Shown here piece after piece: positions 20,206 through 31,130 of a DNA stretch of 64,000 nt. Every line of letters starts with the position of its first letter. Within the stretch, counting starts at the first letter, position 1. Below the pieces are notes generated by a model. That model did not search any database, was not told the origin of the DNA, and saw only the letters and a list, made by a program, of their open reading frames with translations. Made by a program: the position numbers and the translations under genes. Origin of the DNA: Orobanche coerulescens (Eukaryota > Streptophyta > Magnoliopsida > Lamiales > Orobanchaceae); assembly GCA_033398695.1 (NCBI GenBank), contig CM065804.1, positions 39,075,501 to 39,139,500 on the forward strand, given 5' to 3'.

Positions 20206-20215
20206 TGGTATCAGA
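20206..20215 (+). other. RLG2 primer-binding site, tRNA-Met
   Basis: TGGTATCAGA, 5 bp after the LTR. The following bases have lost one AG of the usual TGGTATCAGAG, so pairing is shorter than in RLG1. Confidence 0.8.
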
Positions 20216-20433
20216 TCTCTAGGTTTATGGATACCTAGGCTTGTTGGTTATTTGGGTCTAGTCATGTTTTGTTTGCACATTGTCACACCGCTGCCAGCAT
20301 CTCGGTACTTCTAGTGCTCGTAAGTTTTCTTACTCAGTCCTTTGTTTTCTTACATTGTATTTCTGCTTTTCGAATTGAAGTTGCTTTTTCCTCCCTTACT
20401 CATTATCAATATACTGCTATCTCTTAACACCGT

Positions 20434-21590
20434 ATGGATGCCGAGGGAACCGTGGTCGTGGTCGTAGTCGTGGTCGTGGACGCGCCGAGGACGTGGGGCG
20501 CCGGTGGGGCGGCCACGCCGCATTCTTCGTGAGCCGGCGATCTGGTGACCGTCATAGTCATGCTTCTTCTCGGGAGCGCGCCGATCTTGGTGTTGCGGCC
20601 GTTATGCAAGAAATGGTTAACCAGATGGCGGCTATAGCTCAGTGGTCCAGAACCCCGATCAGGCCCATGCTAATCGGGCGGAACGGATCGCCGGCTTCAG
20701 GATGTCATCAAGATGCATCCTCCTCGGTTCAGGAGCTTCGACCCGATCGGCCGGGAAGGGTGGGTCAAGGAGATATCCAAAGTCTTCACCGCTACCAATC
20801 GCCCGAGGACCGTAAGGTCCCTATTGCTCAATATTTTCTCACAGGAGATGCTACGGATTGGTGGGAGGCCGTTGGTCCCAAAGATCATGTGGCTTCATGG
20901 GCCGAATTTCAAGAGTTGATGGAGACCGAATATTGTCCGTGGCCGGCCAGACAGGCTCGAGTGCATGCTTTCTATGATGCTCAACCACGGGATATCCCCG
21001 TATCTCAGGCCATTGCCGACTTTAACAAGGAGTTGGGTTATGTGAAGACCCAAGTTGTCGAAGAGAGCAACAAAATTTTCCATTTTTCCAGGAGGATGAA
21101 ACTGTCCATTCGGGACTATATGTCTGGGCTCGTCTGTACTACCTTGAAGGATTATCAGAGTCGAGCTCTTGCTTATGATATGTCGGTGACTGCTAGTGAT
21201 TTGGCTCGTGAGAGCAAGAAGCAGAAGTCGGTCGGAAATTTTTCTGGTCCCAAGAGTGGAGGCCAGCAGAAATCTCAGGCTGCAAATATTTCTACGGGCG
21301 GTTCGGCCTGCTTTCTCGGGAGCTTTGAGTGCCGCGAACCATCGCCCGGACCCCAGATGCTTTAACCGTGGCAAGCCGTGCCACGTGAACCGGGATTGTC
21401 TTCGCCCACCCTTGACTTGTCATACTTGTGGTCGGGCCACAAAGCTTCTTTTGCGAGAAACTCGCATAGCCATGGGCGCCTGTTCTTCTCACCCAAAGAC
21501 CTATGGAGCCGAGTGTGAACCAGGATCTTTGCTCCGCCGCTTCCACCGAGTGCCGGCCGAGGTAGGGTCGGGTCAGCCCTCTATAGGGGA
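20434..21590 (+). pseudogene. RLG2 gag (decayed)
   Basis: Starts at ATG 20434 with a GRGRGR-type N-terminus. The main frame from about 20493 covers the capsid-like gag domain, including WWEAVGPKDHVASWAEFQEL, which is more complete than in RLG1. The knuckle region at 21350-21470 is damaged: the second Cys of the first CCHC is Arg (CFNRGKPCHVNRDC), the second knuckle is broken, and frameshifts separate it from protease. Breaks are inferred by comparison with RLG1 at 2509-2660. Confidence 0.83.
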
Positions 21591-21596
21591 GCTTCG

Positions 21597-23470
21597 GTGT
21601 CGGCTCGCCCACCGCGTATCTATGAGATGAGGAGGGCCGATGATCCAAAGAACCTCGTGGCGACAGGTACCGCTCATATCCATTCTCATCCTGTCAGTGT
21701 GCTTTTTGATTCGGGTGCTACGCATTCATTCATTTCTCTAGAGTGTGTACGCCGTTTGAGTCTCGACTGCTTGTCACCTTGCGAGCCTTTCATCGTTAAA
21801 CTTCCTAGCGGTGATAGAATTGTCGGTGATCGAGAAGTCCGGGACTGTTCTGTGTCTATTTGTGAGAGGGCTTGGCTCTCTAATCTTATTGTTGTGGGTA
21901 TCGAGGGTGAGGATTTGATTCTCGGGGATGATTGGCTCCAGCGGCATGGTGCGATCATGAACTACCGCACGAGGATCATTACCATGCTAGCCGAAGACGG
22001 CACCGAACATTCTTTCACGGGGCGAAAGAGAAACCAGAAGTTCGTTATTAACGCCTTGAAGGCGATGAAACTCCTGCGAAAGGGGTGTACTGGTTATTGG
22101 TGTTACGCCTTGAAGGCTGATAACGGTGGGGTCGAGCTTTCGTCGATTCCAGTCGTTAGTGGGTTTCCTGATGTATTTCCTCACGAGTTACCGGGATTGC
22201 CACAGGATCGTGAGGTCGAGTTTGCTATAGAGTTAGAGCCAAGCGCGGCTCCTATTTCGAAGGCGCCGTATCGCATGGCACCTTCAGAGATGTCAGAGTT
22301 GAAGAAGCAGCTGAGTGAGCTTCTTGAGTCGGGGTATGTTCGACCGAGCGCCTCGCCCTGGGGCGCACCGGTCCTATTTGTGCGAAAGAAGGATGGTTCA
22401 CTACGTTTGTGTATCGACTATCGCGAACTAAATAAGGTGACCATCAAGAACAAGTATCCTTTGCCGAGAATTGATGACTTGTTCGACCAGTTGCAGGGAG
22501 CTGCGGTATTCTCGAAGATTGATTTGAAATCGGGGTACTATCACTCGGTGAGGGAGTCCGATGTGCCGAAAACAGCTTTTCGGACGAGATACGGACATTA
22601 TGAGTTTGTAGTCATGCCTTTCGGATTAACTAATGCACCGGCGGTGTTCATGCAGTTGATGAACAAAGTCTTTATCGAGTATTTGGATAAGTGTGTCGTC
22701 GTCTTCATTGACGATATTCTTATTTATTCGAGGAACGAGGAAGAGCATGCCCATCATTTGCTGGTAGTGTTAGACATTTTGAGGGCCGAGCAACTCTATG
22801 CGAAGTTCTCGAAATGTGAGTTCTGGCTGAAGGAAGTGATGTTTCTAGGTCACGTGATTTCAGCCGAGGGGGTTCGTGTGGATCCACAGAAGATAGAGGC
22901 AGTATTGGATTGGGCACCGCCCAAAAATGTTAAGGAGATTCGTAGTTTCTTGGGTTTGGCTGGCTACTACCGTAGGTTCGTCGAGGGTTTCTCGAAACTG
23001 GCTCGGCCACTTACACAGTTGCTCCATAAGTCCGAGAAGTTCGTCTGGAATGACGAGAGGCAGTCGAGTTTTGAGGAGCTGAAGAGGCGTTTGACTTCAG
23101 CCCCGGTTTTGGCGTTGCCGTGCGGCAACGAGGGTTTTGCCGTCTATAGCGATGCTTCGGGCCAGGGTCTTGGGTGCGTATTGATGCAGCACGGCAAGAC
23201 CATTGCCTTTGCGTCGAGACAGTTGAGGCCGTATGAGCTTAACTACCCTACTCATGATTTGGAGTTAGCGGCGATGCTTTTGCGCTCAAGATTTGGCGTC
23301 ACTATCTTTTCGTCTCTGCATGTCAGATTTTTACCGATCATAAAAGTCTGAAATACATATTTACTCAGCGGGAGTTGAATATGAGGCAGAGGAGGTGGTT
23401 AGAGCTAATTAAGGATTATGACCTTGAAATCCTTTATCATCCGGGCAAGGCGAACGTCGTGGCCGACGCC
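21597..23470 (+). pseudogene. RLG2 pol: protease, reverse transcriptase, RNase H (nearly intact)
   Basis: A single frame runs 21597-23351. It holds protease DSGATHSF (near 21710), RT with FGLTNAP and FIDDILIYS (near 22700), and the first part of RNase H ([11 protein letters not shown]). A small in-frame deletion gives GYYHSV where RLG1 has GYYQLRV. A frameshift near 23275 destroys the distal RNase H. The longest unbroken pol segment of the gypsy copies in this window. Confidence 0.88.
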
Positions 23471-25040
23471 TTGAGCCGGAAACCGATTGCGTTGCGAACG
23501 CTTGAGGTCCTTACGTCTCGATCGAGCTTGGCGGACTTTGATCGAGTTAGATATTGAGGTTTTGTTGCACAGGGTCGGGCAACTTTGTGCTTTAGAGATT
23601 TCGTCGTCTTTGATCGATGAAATTAAGCTGAAGCAGTTGGAGGATCCGATGATTTCTCAAATCCGAGAGAACATTCTTAAGGGAAAGTCTCCCGGCTTTG
23701 TAATCCATGAAGATGGTGTTTTGAGATTCCAGAGTCGGCTTTATGTACCGAACGACTTAGAGTTGAGACAGAGTATTCTGCGCGAGGCCCATGCTACACC
23801 TTACTCCGTTCATCCTGGTTCGAGTAAGATGTATAAGGACCTGAGGAGGAATTTCTGGTGGAATGATTTGAGGGAGGAGGTCGTGCAGTTTGTAGCAAAA
23901 TGTTTGACTTGTCAGCAGGTCAAAATCGAGCATCAGCGACCGGCTGGGTTATTGCAGTCACTTCCCGTTCCGGAATGGAAATGGGAAGATATATCGATGG
24001 ATTTCATTACGAGTTTGCCGAGATCGAGATCGGGCATGAATATGGTTTGGGTGATTGTTGATCGTCTGACCAAGTCGGCACATTTTCTGGGCATCAAGGA
24101 CACTTGGGGCCCGGAAAAGTTGGCCCGTATATTTATCGCACAGATTGTGAGGCTTCACGGTACTCCGAAGTCTATTGTTTCGGATCGTGATGGTCGTTTT
24201 GTATCACACTTTTGGCAGGCGGTGCATAAGGCGTTGGGTACTCGTTTGCGTTTGAGTACCTCTTTTCACCCCCAGTCAGATGGGCAGTCGGAGCGCACCA
24301 TCCAGACATTTGAGGATATGTTGCGTGCTTGTGCTCTCGATTGGAGCAATGACTGGGAGGAGCATTTGCCATTGATCGAATTCACGTACAACAACAGTTG
24401 GCACGCGTCGATTCGGATGGCACCGTATGAGGCACTTTATGGGCGGCGATGTCGATTGCCGATTTGTTGGAATGAGGCGTCCGATTTGGTCGGGACCGAG
24501 CCGGATGTCGTTTTAGAGACGAGGCGGAAGATAGACTTAATTCGGGAACGGATGTTGACTGCTCAGAGTCGACAGAAGTCATATGCCGATGTCCGTCGTC
24601 GACCTTTAGAATTCGAGGTGGGAGACCACGTTTTGCTGAAGGTGTCGCTGACAAGAGGAGTTTTCTGTTTCGGGAAGAAGGGGAAGCTGAGTCCGAGATT
24701 TATTGGACCCTTCGAGATTCTCGAGAGAGTCGGTGAGTTAGCATACCGATTGGCGTTACCTCCGGCCTTGAGTCGCGTGCATGGTGTTTTCCATGTTTCC
24801 CAGCTAAGGAAATATGTCCCGGATCCTAGTCATATTATCGACTATAGTGAGATCGATATTGCCGAGGACTTTACCTTCGAGGAGCGTCCCTTGAAGATTT
24901 TGGAGCACCGTGATAAACGACTAAGGCATAAAACCATTCCCTTGGTCAAGGTGCAGTGGTCGAGGCATGGTGTCGAGGAGGCGACCTGGGAAACCGAGGA
25001 TAGCATGCGTGCTAGATATCCCGAGTTGTTTGTTTCTTAA
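23471..25040 (+). pseudogene. RLG2 pol: integrase and chromodomain-like tail
   Basis: An open frame from 23487 to the TAA at 25038-25040 covers the HHCC domain (HPGSSKMYKDL, CLTCQQVK), the catalytic core (DFITSLPRSRSG, SDRDGRF, QSDGQSERTIQTFEDM), FIGPFEILERVG, and the chromodomain-like VQWSRHGVEEATWETE. The first ~30 residues of that frame are out of phase, marking a frameshift near 23540. The integrase core looks undamaged but lacks a continuous gag-pol frame. Confidence 0.87.
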
Positions 25041-25063
25041 GTTTCGGGACGAAACTTATTTCT

Positions 25064-25075
25064 AGAAGGGTAGAA
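25064..25075 (+). other. RLG2 polypurine tract
   Basis: AGAAGGGTAGAA abuts the 3' LTR start at 25076. Confidence 0.85.
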
Positions 25076-27326
25076 TGTAATATCCGCATTTTTTCTTCTT
25101 TTTCTGATATTCCTGTTTTAGTGTATTTTCATTTTTGTTATAGCTCGCCTGTAACCATGTCGATATTTTGAATCCATGTTATTCTTGGAGTTTCTCCATC
25201 GGGGATGATCTTGGTGATGTTTTGACATTATTCCGTTTTATGTCATGTATTATGGCACGGACGTTCGATTCTCGTAGAACTCGTTCGCTTTTCTAATTCC
25301 TTTGGTTTCACGAGTTCGTATAGTTGAGTTGTACGTATCGTGAGTTTCGGTTTGTTAATCCGACGTCATATCGCGGTTTTGTGAACGTTTGGGCCATTTC
25401 GTAATTTTCCTAAGTTTAGGGTATTCTTGTTATCTTTGTTGTTCCTGAACCTTCGGACATTCGGAATCACATTTCATCGTAACGTTTTGAATTCTCACTT
25501 AAATCCGTGGGGAGTGTATCCGGTGGTCATGGATACACCTTGTTATTTTCTCTTTTCCATCGTCTCCTCGTCGAGCAGTGTTTCAGACTGGCCTGCTGTC
25601 ATAGGCCATGTTACGGCCGTAAGCCGTATATGTTACGGCCGTAATAATCGAGAGTTACGGCCGTAAGCTTCCTTCATACGGCCGTAACAAGGCTTCGTTT
25701 CTTACCCCTCTAGTCCAGTTCCGAGATACGGGCGTATCATGCCCAAGTTACGGCCGTAAGTAACGATACGGCCGTAATGGTTTCTTGATACGGCCGTATG
25801 TGTCGTTCGTAAATTTTGCCCAGTTCTTTCCAGAGGCCAGTTACGGCCGTAAGAGAGTCGAGTTACGGCCGTAATGTTCCTGTGTTACGGCCGTATGTGG
25901 GGTGTGTTACGGCCGTAACACCTGCAAGATATAAACCGGCGGCCCGATTTTCCTCATTTCTCACTTCTCTCTTTCCTTTTCGCGACGGAGCGGCAGTGAG
26001 CTAGGGTTCGTCCGATTTCGATCCAAACTCCATTGTAAGGGCATATTCAAGTATCATACCATCCACGTATCACTAATCATCCATCGTTCATCTTCGAATC
26101 AAGGTAAAATCTCTTATAACCTACCTTGGAGGATTTGGGGGTTTTCAGGTGTATTGTTCGTTTTGCTTCGTATTGTTGATTAATCCTTGTTGATTATGAT
26201 TAATCTCGTCATTGTTCTTGTTCTCCTACGAACTCATGATGTATTTCGTGATATTTACATAATCGAGAGGGTTTGGTTGCAATCCGCCCTCGTCGTTGTT
26301 TGATACGAATACACATAAATCGTAGGCGGGTTTTCGGGTGTTTCTAATTCCGTATTTAGTTAGAATTGGTGGTGATTGTGTTCTTCGTATCGTTAGGTTC
26401 GTGATTATCGGCTCCTAACGGTCGTCATTGTTTTTCTTCCGTTCGTTGCGCCGTCTCTTATTCAAGGCAAGTAATTCTTGGAAACCTTTATGCTTAACGT
26501 GAAATGGTAATGTATATTGTGTGTGCTTTACTCACCTCGGGAGGGTCCGACGGGGCCTCGAGGGAATCTATGGCTTCGTCCTGGATTCATGAGTTTGTTT
26601 CGCTAGCCAACTCGGGAGGGTCCTTAGAGGCCTCGAGTGGGATTCGTGGCTTCGTCCCGGTCCTAGGTGACGTGTGGTGCTTGGTTTGTTTTATGAATGT
26701 GGCCAGCTCGGGAGGGTCCTCAGAGGCCTCGAGTGGGATTCGTGGCTTCGTCCCAGTCCTAGGCAAATTAATTGTGACTGTTTGTTTCCGGAAAAGACAT
26801 GTCTAGTTTTGATTTTTGAAACGATATTGGTGCATGTACTATGAAATGTGTAAGCGATTGGTTTGCCTTGATTACTTGTACTAGCGTAATTGCTAACCCC
26901 TTTGGGGACCCGTTTTGGGGAAATTCTTGTTATGGATTTCAGGTTATGATTATCCGGACGAGCGGGCACCTGGACAGTACGAGGACGTTGGCCAGGGTCG
27001 TTGACATGTGCATTTGGGTCTTTCTATTTCTTTAGTCCATTTCGATTTGGTTGTTCTAATAATTATAAACTTATAGAGTGTACTCGCGAGTACTTGGGCT
27101 TTTCTTTTCAAATTCCGTATTGTATTACTTTAAAATTGTTACATTGTTGGTGTATGCTTATTTCGCCGATTGCTCCGGGCGTATCTGTTTATGTCATAGC
27201 ATTTGAATGTGTGTTCTCGCTAACCGAGATGGTTAGTCGAGTTGAGTTTTCTTGTTTGTAGCCTGATGGGTCCCATGTAGGGGTCCACGGCGCTGTAATA
27301 TACTCTGAATATCTTGGGGTGTTACA
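25076..27326 (+). repeat. RLG2 3' LTR (2251 bp)
   Basis: Near-identical to 17941-20200 and followed by the right TCATA duplication. Several differences from the 5' LTR are CpG-type transitions in the palindromes; others are small indels around the TATA box. Confidence 0.95.
25611..25918 (+). repeat. Palindrome array, RLG2 3' LTR copy
   Basis: Twelve palindromes start at 25611, 25633, 25655, 25676; 25726, 25748, 25766, 25788; and 25841, 25863, 25885, 25907. The 4+4+4 layout matches the 5' LTR. Eleven of the twelve keep the CGGCCG core, so this copy is better preserved. Confidence 0.9.
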
Positions 27327-27513
27327 TCATACTTAGGTGTTCCATTGATTATTTCTGTATTCGTCATCACCTGACTTCCGCACTTACATTGACTACAGAC
27401 TACTCTAAGTCATCTGTACCTTCAGATGAGAAACTCATCCTTAGTGGAAAAGAGTCTCATAAGCCTATTCACCAACCCCTCTAGACTTATTCCTGAACGA
27501 CTTATGACCTATA
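27327..27513 (+). repeat. RLC1 3' LTR, last part
   Basis: Completes the Sirevirus LTR (matches 51150-51354: CTAGACTTATTCCTG, then GAACGACTTATGACCTATA). The expected terminal TACA is TATA here. The next five bases, AGTAT (27514-27518), would be its target duplication. Confidence 0.82.
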
Positions 27514-27540
27514 AGTATATGCTATATCTGCATGCATACA

Positions 27541-27766
27541 GCGTTCCCCCTTAAAAGGTACATACGGGATGCAATTCCATACACCAATTTTCGGATTAAT
27601 GCTGTATTCATGGGTCATAATGTATTCCCCCTTAATTATAGTACACGTCAGCTATAGGATAATTCGTGCCTCTTTATTCCTACAGTGCTGTTCGGAATGT
27701 CTGAGTGTACATATAATTAATGGTGGATACTGTATTCATGGGACTTACAGCATTCCCCCTCAATTG
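27541..27766 (-). other. Three polypurine-like tracts in the RLC2 3' UTR
   Basis: On the minus strand, GGGGGAA-type tracts occur at 27766-27751, 27636-27622 and 27558-27541. The first two follow a repeated block containing CTGTATTCATGGG, so the tract was duplicated with its surroundings. Multiple purine tracts before the 3' LTR are a known trait of Sireviruses. Confidence 0.7.
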
Positions 27767-27787
27767 TTGAGTAAAAGCATTAAAAAC

Positions 27788-28606
27788 TTACAAGGAGTCA
27801 GGTTGTAGCAAACCCAATTCTTGTCGAAGCATACAGAATCTTGCTGTGTTGAGAGGCTTGGTAAAGATATCAGCTAACTGGATATCTGTATGAACTTTCT
27901 CCAGCCAAACATCCTTGTTCTGAACATGATTCCTAATGAAGTGATGCTTCATATGGATATGCTTAGTACGCGAGTGCAATATAGGGTTGTGCGTTATTGC
28001 AATTGCACTTGTAATGTCGCACATGATGGGTGTCTCCTTGGCTTTAATTCCATAATTTGACAGCTATTGTTGCATCCAAAAGATCTGCATATAGCAAATA
28101 CCAGCAGCATAGTATTCTGATTTTGCTGTTGAAAGCGAGTTTGCCAATTTCTTCTTACTGAACCAAGATACAAGTCTAGGTACAAGAAAGTGACAAGTAC
28201 CGCTTGTACTCTTCCTATAAAGCTTGCAGCCTCCAAGATCCGAGTCGCTGTAGCCAACCAAATCGAATTCGCCTTCTTTAGGATACCACAGTCCTACATC
28301 GACTGTTCCTTTGACGAATTTCAGGATTCGTTTGGCTGTTGTGAGGTTTGATTCTTTAGGTGCTTCTTGATATCGCGCATACACTCCTACAACAAACTGG
28401 ATATCGGGCCTGCTAACTGTTAGGTACAGGAGTGAGCCAATAAGCTTCCTGTAGAGTGATTGATCAACCGTCTTTCCAGCTTCGTCAGCACTAATTTGCA
28501 CGGAAGTGCTCATGGGGGTTGACGATGATTTGGAGTTATTCATCCCAAATTTGTTGAGAACCTCCTTGCTGTATTTTTCCTGGTTGATGAATATCCCTGT
28601 AGGCAA
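27788..28606 (-). pseudogene. RLC2 RNase H and end of reverse transcriptase (decayed)
   Basis: Minus-strand reading gives [39 protein letters not shown], then the copia RNase H signature (GYSDSDLGGC, KSTSGTCHFLV, WFSKKK, KSEYYAAG), then HSRTKHIHMKHHFIRNHV and LADIFTKPL. A stop near 28064 and a frame change before 28024 break it. Confidence 0.88.
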
Positions 28607-28615
28607 CTGCTTTAC

Positions 28616-29896
28616 CTAAAATCCTAGGAAATTACTAAGTTCTCCCATCATACTCATTTCAAATTTACTTTGCATGAGATGAGAGAACCTTTGACATAAA
28701 GCAAGTTTAGTTGAACCAAATATAATATCGTCTACATATATCTGAACCATCAGGAGGTCATCACCTTCCTGTATTTTAAATAAGGTCTTGTCCACATCAC
28801 CTTTCTCGAATCTATTATCGGTTAGATACAGGGACAGGGTCTCATACCACGCTCTAGGTGCTTGCTTAAGTACATATAGCGCTTTCCATAGACTGTATAC
28901 AAGGTCTCCACCTTCTGTGTTGACAAACCCTGGTGGTTGTTCAACATAGACTTCTTCGGCAAGTTCTCCATTCAGGAATGCGCTCTTGATGTCCATTTGA
29001 TATACAGTAAAGCTCTTATGGGCGGCAAAGGCTAAAAATATCCTAATGGCTTCTAGTCTAGCAATAGGGGCAAAAGTTTCATTGTAGTCTATGCCTTCTT
29101 CCTGTCTGTAGCCTTGTGCGACTAAATGGGATTTATTTCTGATAATGAGTCCATTTCCATCCTTCTTGTTTCTACATACCCATTTTGTTCCAATTACAGA
29201 TTGATGTGTTGGTCTGGGTACAAGATACCATACATTATTTCTTTCAAAACCATTAAGCTCTTCTTCCATAGATGTAATCCAATGAGAATTGTCTAGAGCT
29301 TCTTTGGTGGAAACAGGTTCGGATTGAGCTAAGAATACATCTATAGTGCACATGTTAAGTCTTCTAAGTTCAGATAGAGACTTCCATACAGGAAATGAAG
29401 ATATCTCAGACTCGGGTTCTTCTTGTGCACATAGTACATTTCCTTGTGTACTCTGTATTCTCCTACGAGTAGATACACCAGCATCAATATTTCCTATGAT
29501 CAACTCCTGTGGGTGATCTCTCAACCATCTTCTTTTGAGTTCTAATTCGGCATCCTGTACTGTATCTTGAGTTGTTGTAGTTTCAACTTCAGCTTGTACA
29601 TCATCGGCTTCATCTATTTCTGTTCTTATAGCTATGGGGTTGATTTCTAAGTCAATGATAGGATCTATAGGAGTTGTAGGGTTATTAATGGTGAGTTGTT
29701 GGATATTCTGAGTGAGATCCTCTACTCCTGTAGGATCATGATGCGGTTCTTCGAACACTACATGTACTGATTCCTCAATTGTCAGCTTCCTTTTATTAAA
29801 GATCCTATAAGCTTTGCTGACAGAGGAATATCCAACAAATATTCCTTCATCCAACTTCTCATCGAAGGTTCTAAGTTGATCCTTCCCATTGTTCAA
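28616..29896 (-). pseudogene. RLC2 reverse transcriptase with integrase C-terminal linker
   Basis: A 426-residue open stretch. The N-terminal third is the acidic integrase-RT linker ([15 protein letters not shown]). The RT begins around [21 protein letters not shown] and includes [39 protein letters not shown], and the catalytic YVDDIIFGS. The active-site Asp pair is intact, but the frame is cut on both sides, at 29897-29911 and 28607-28615. Confidence 0.9.
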
Positions 29897-29911
29897 AACA
29901 TAACACCTGCA

Positions 29912-30669
29912 TCAAAAAATGTGAAAGTAGGAAACTAATGTAGTTTTGTTGTTCCATACCTCGTATGCTGTTTTGTTGTGGTGTTTGTTGATGATACAGC
30001 GGTTTTGTGTGTAGCACGTTGTATTGGTGGCTTTACGCCAGAAACATTGTGGCAACTTAGTTGCGGCAATCATGGTCCTTGTTGCTTCTTTTAGCGTCCT
30101 GTTCTTTCGCTTGGCAATGCCGTTTTGTTGAGGCGTGCGGGCAGCTGAGTATTCATGATGTATCCCATTTTTCGAACAGAATTGCTCTATAAAGCGGTTA
30201 GTAAACTCAGTACCTCTGTCGGAACGAATGGACACGATACTCGACCCTTTCTCATTTTGAAGCTTTTTCAGGTGCTCGGGCAGCTTTGATGTTGTTTTCT
30301 TCTTCTTGCTTAGGAAGATTGTCCAAGCATACCTGGAATAATCATCAACAATAACGAGACAGTATTTATTACCTCCCAAACTTACCTGGTCTACAGGACC
30401 GTAGAGATCCATGTGTAGCATTTCTAGACCTCTGTGAGTGGAAAGGTAGGTTTGCTCTTTAGGGTGGTCTTGATTTGCTTGCCTTTCTGACAGGGTCCAC
30501 AGACGCTGTCTTTTTGGAATGACACATTGGGCAATCCTCTAACCATTCCCTGTCTGTAGAGCTTGTTGATCGTCTTGAAGTTGACGTGATACAATCTCTT
30601 GTGCCATAACCACCTTAGATCTGCAGTGCCTTTAGCAAAAAAACAAGGAATTGTGGAGCTCGTAGGCAT
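29912..30669 (-). pseudogene. RLC2 GAG-pre-integrase zinc domain and integrase core (decayed)
   Basis: The upstream part (30669-30424) has WHKRLYHVNFKTINKL and CGPCQKGKQ, the HHCC zinc-binding module. The core (30421-29912) has LHMDLYGPV, VDDYSRYAW and SDRGTEF. The third catalytic residue appears lost: the usual Glu of the PQQNG-x-x-E-R-K-N-R motif is Lys here (IAKRKNR). A stop or frame change joins the two parts. Confidence 0.85.
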
Positions 30670-31130
30670 CTAGTCAGCAATATACATATTACCTTATCTG
30701 CTTCCTGTGAGCACAACTTCTTTGGTTAGGATGTTCTTGACTCTACAGTGATCTAAATAGAATTTCACTGAGAACTGTTTGTCACAGAACTAGCTAATAC
30801 TAAGTAGATTGTACTGTAAGCCTTCAACATAAGCTACACCGGTTACTTTAAATTTTCCCACAAACAGGGTTCCCTTCCCTCTTGTTATTCCTTTTGATTT
30901 ATTACCGAAGCGTACTTTTGGACTGCAACCTTCTATAAAATCTGACAGCTTGCTTTTGTCTCCTGTCATGTGCCGAAAACATCCGTTGTCGAATTACCAG
31001 ATGTCTTTCTCTAAGATGTCCTGTAGGCAAAGGAATTAAATAGATTTAGGTCCCCTTTGAATGTTGGGTCCATGGGTGTTAGTGCCTTTAGGTACCCAGA
31101 TTTTCCTGACAGCTATGGGTTTACTGTAGG
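30670..31130 (-). pseudogene. RLC2 protease (decayed)
   Basis: Minus-strand reading near 30990-30960 gives FDNGCFRHMTGD, the copia protease active-site region. The catalytic DSG is DNG (codons at 30990-30982), and a stop precedes it. Downstream phrases such as LLSISQFCDK are readable across further stops. Confidence 0.7.

Larger units (their letters stand above)
17941..27326 (+). mobile_element. RLG2: Tekay/Del-like gypsy retrotransposon, second subfamily, complete
   Basis: Complete 9386-bp element with LTRs of 2260 and 2251 bp and a perfect TCATA duplication (17936-17940 and 27327-27331). It carries a tRNA-Met PBS, gag-pol and purine tract. The coding part is close to RLG1, but the LTR differs strongly in U3, so it is a separate subfamily. 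gag-pol has several frameshifts. Confidence 0.95.
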
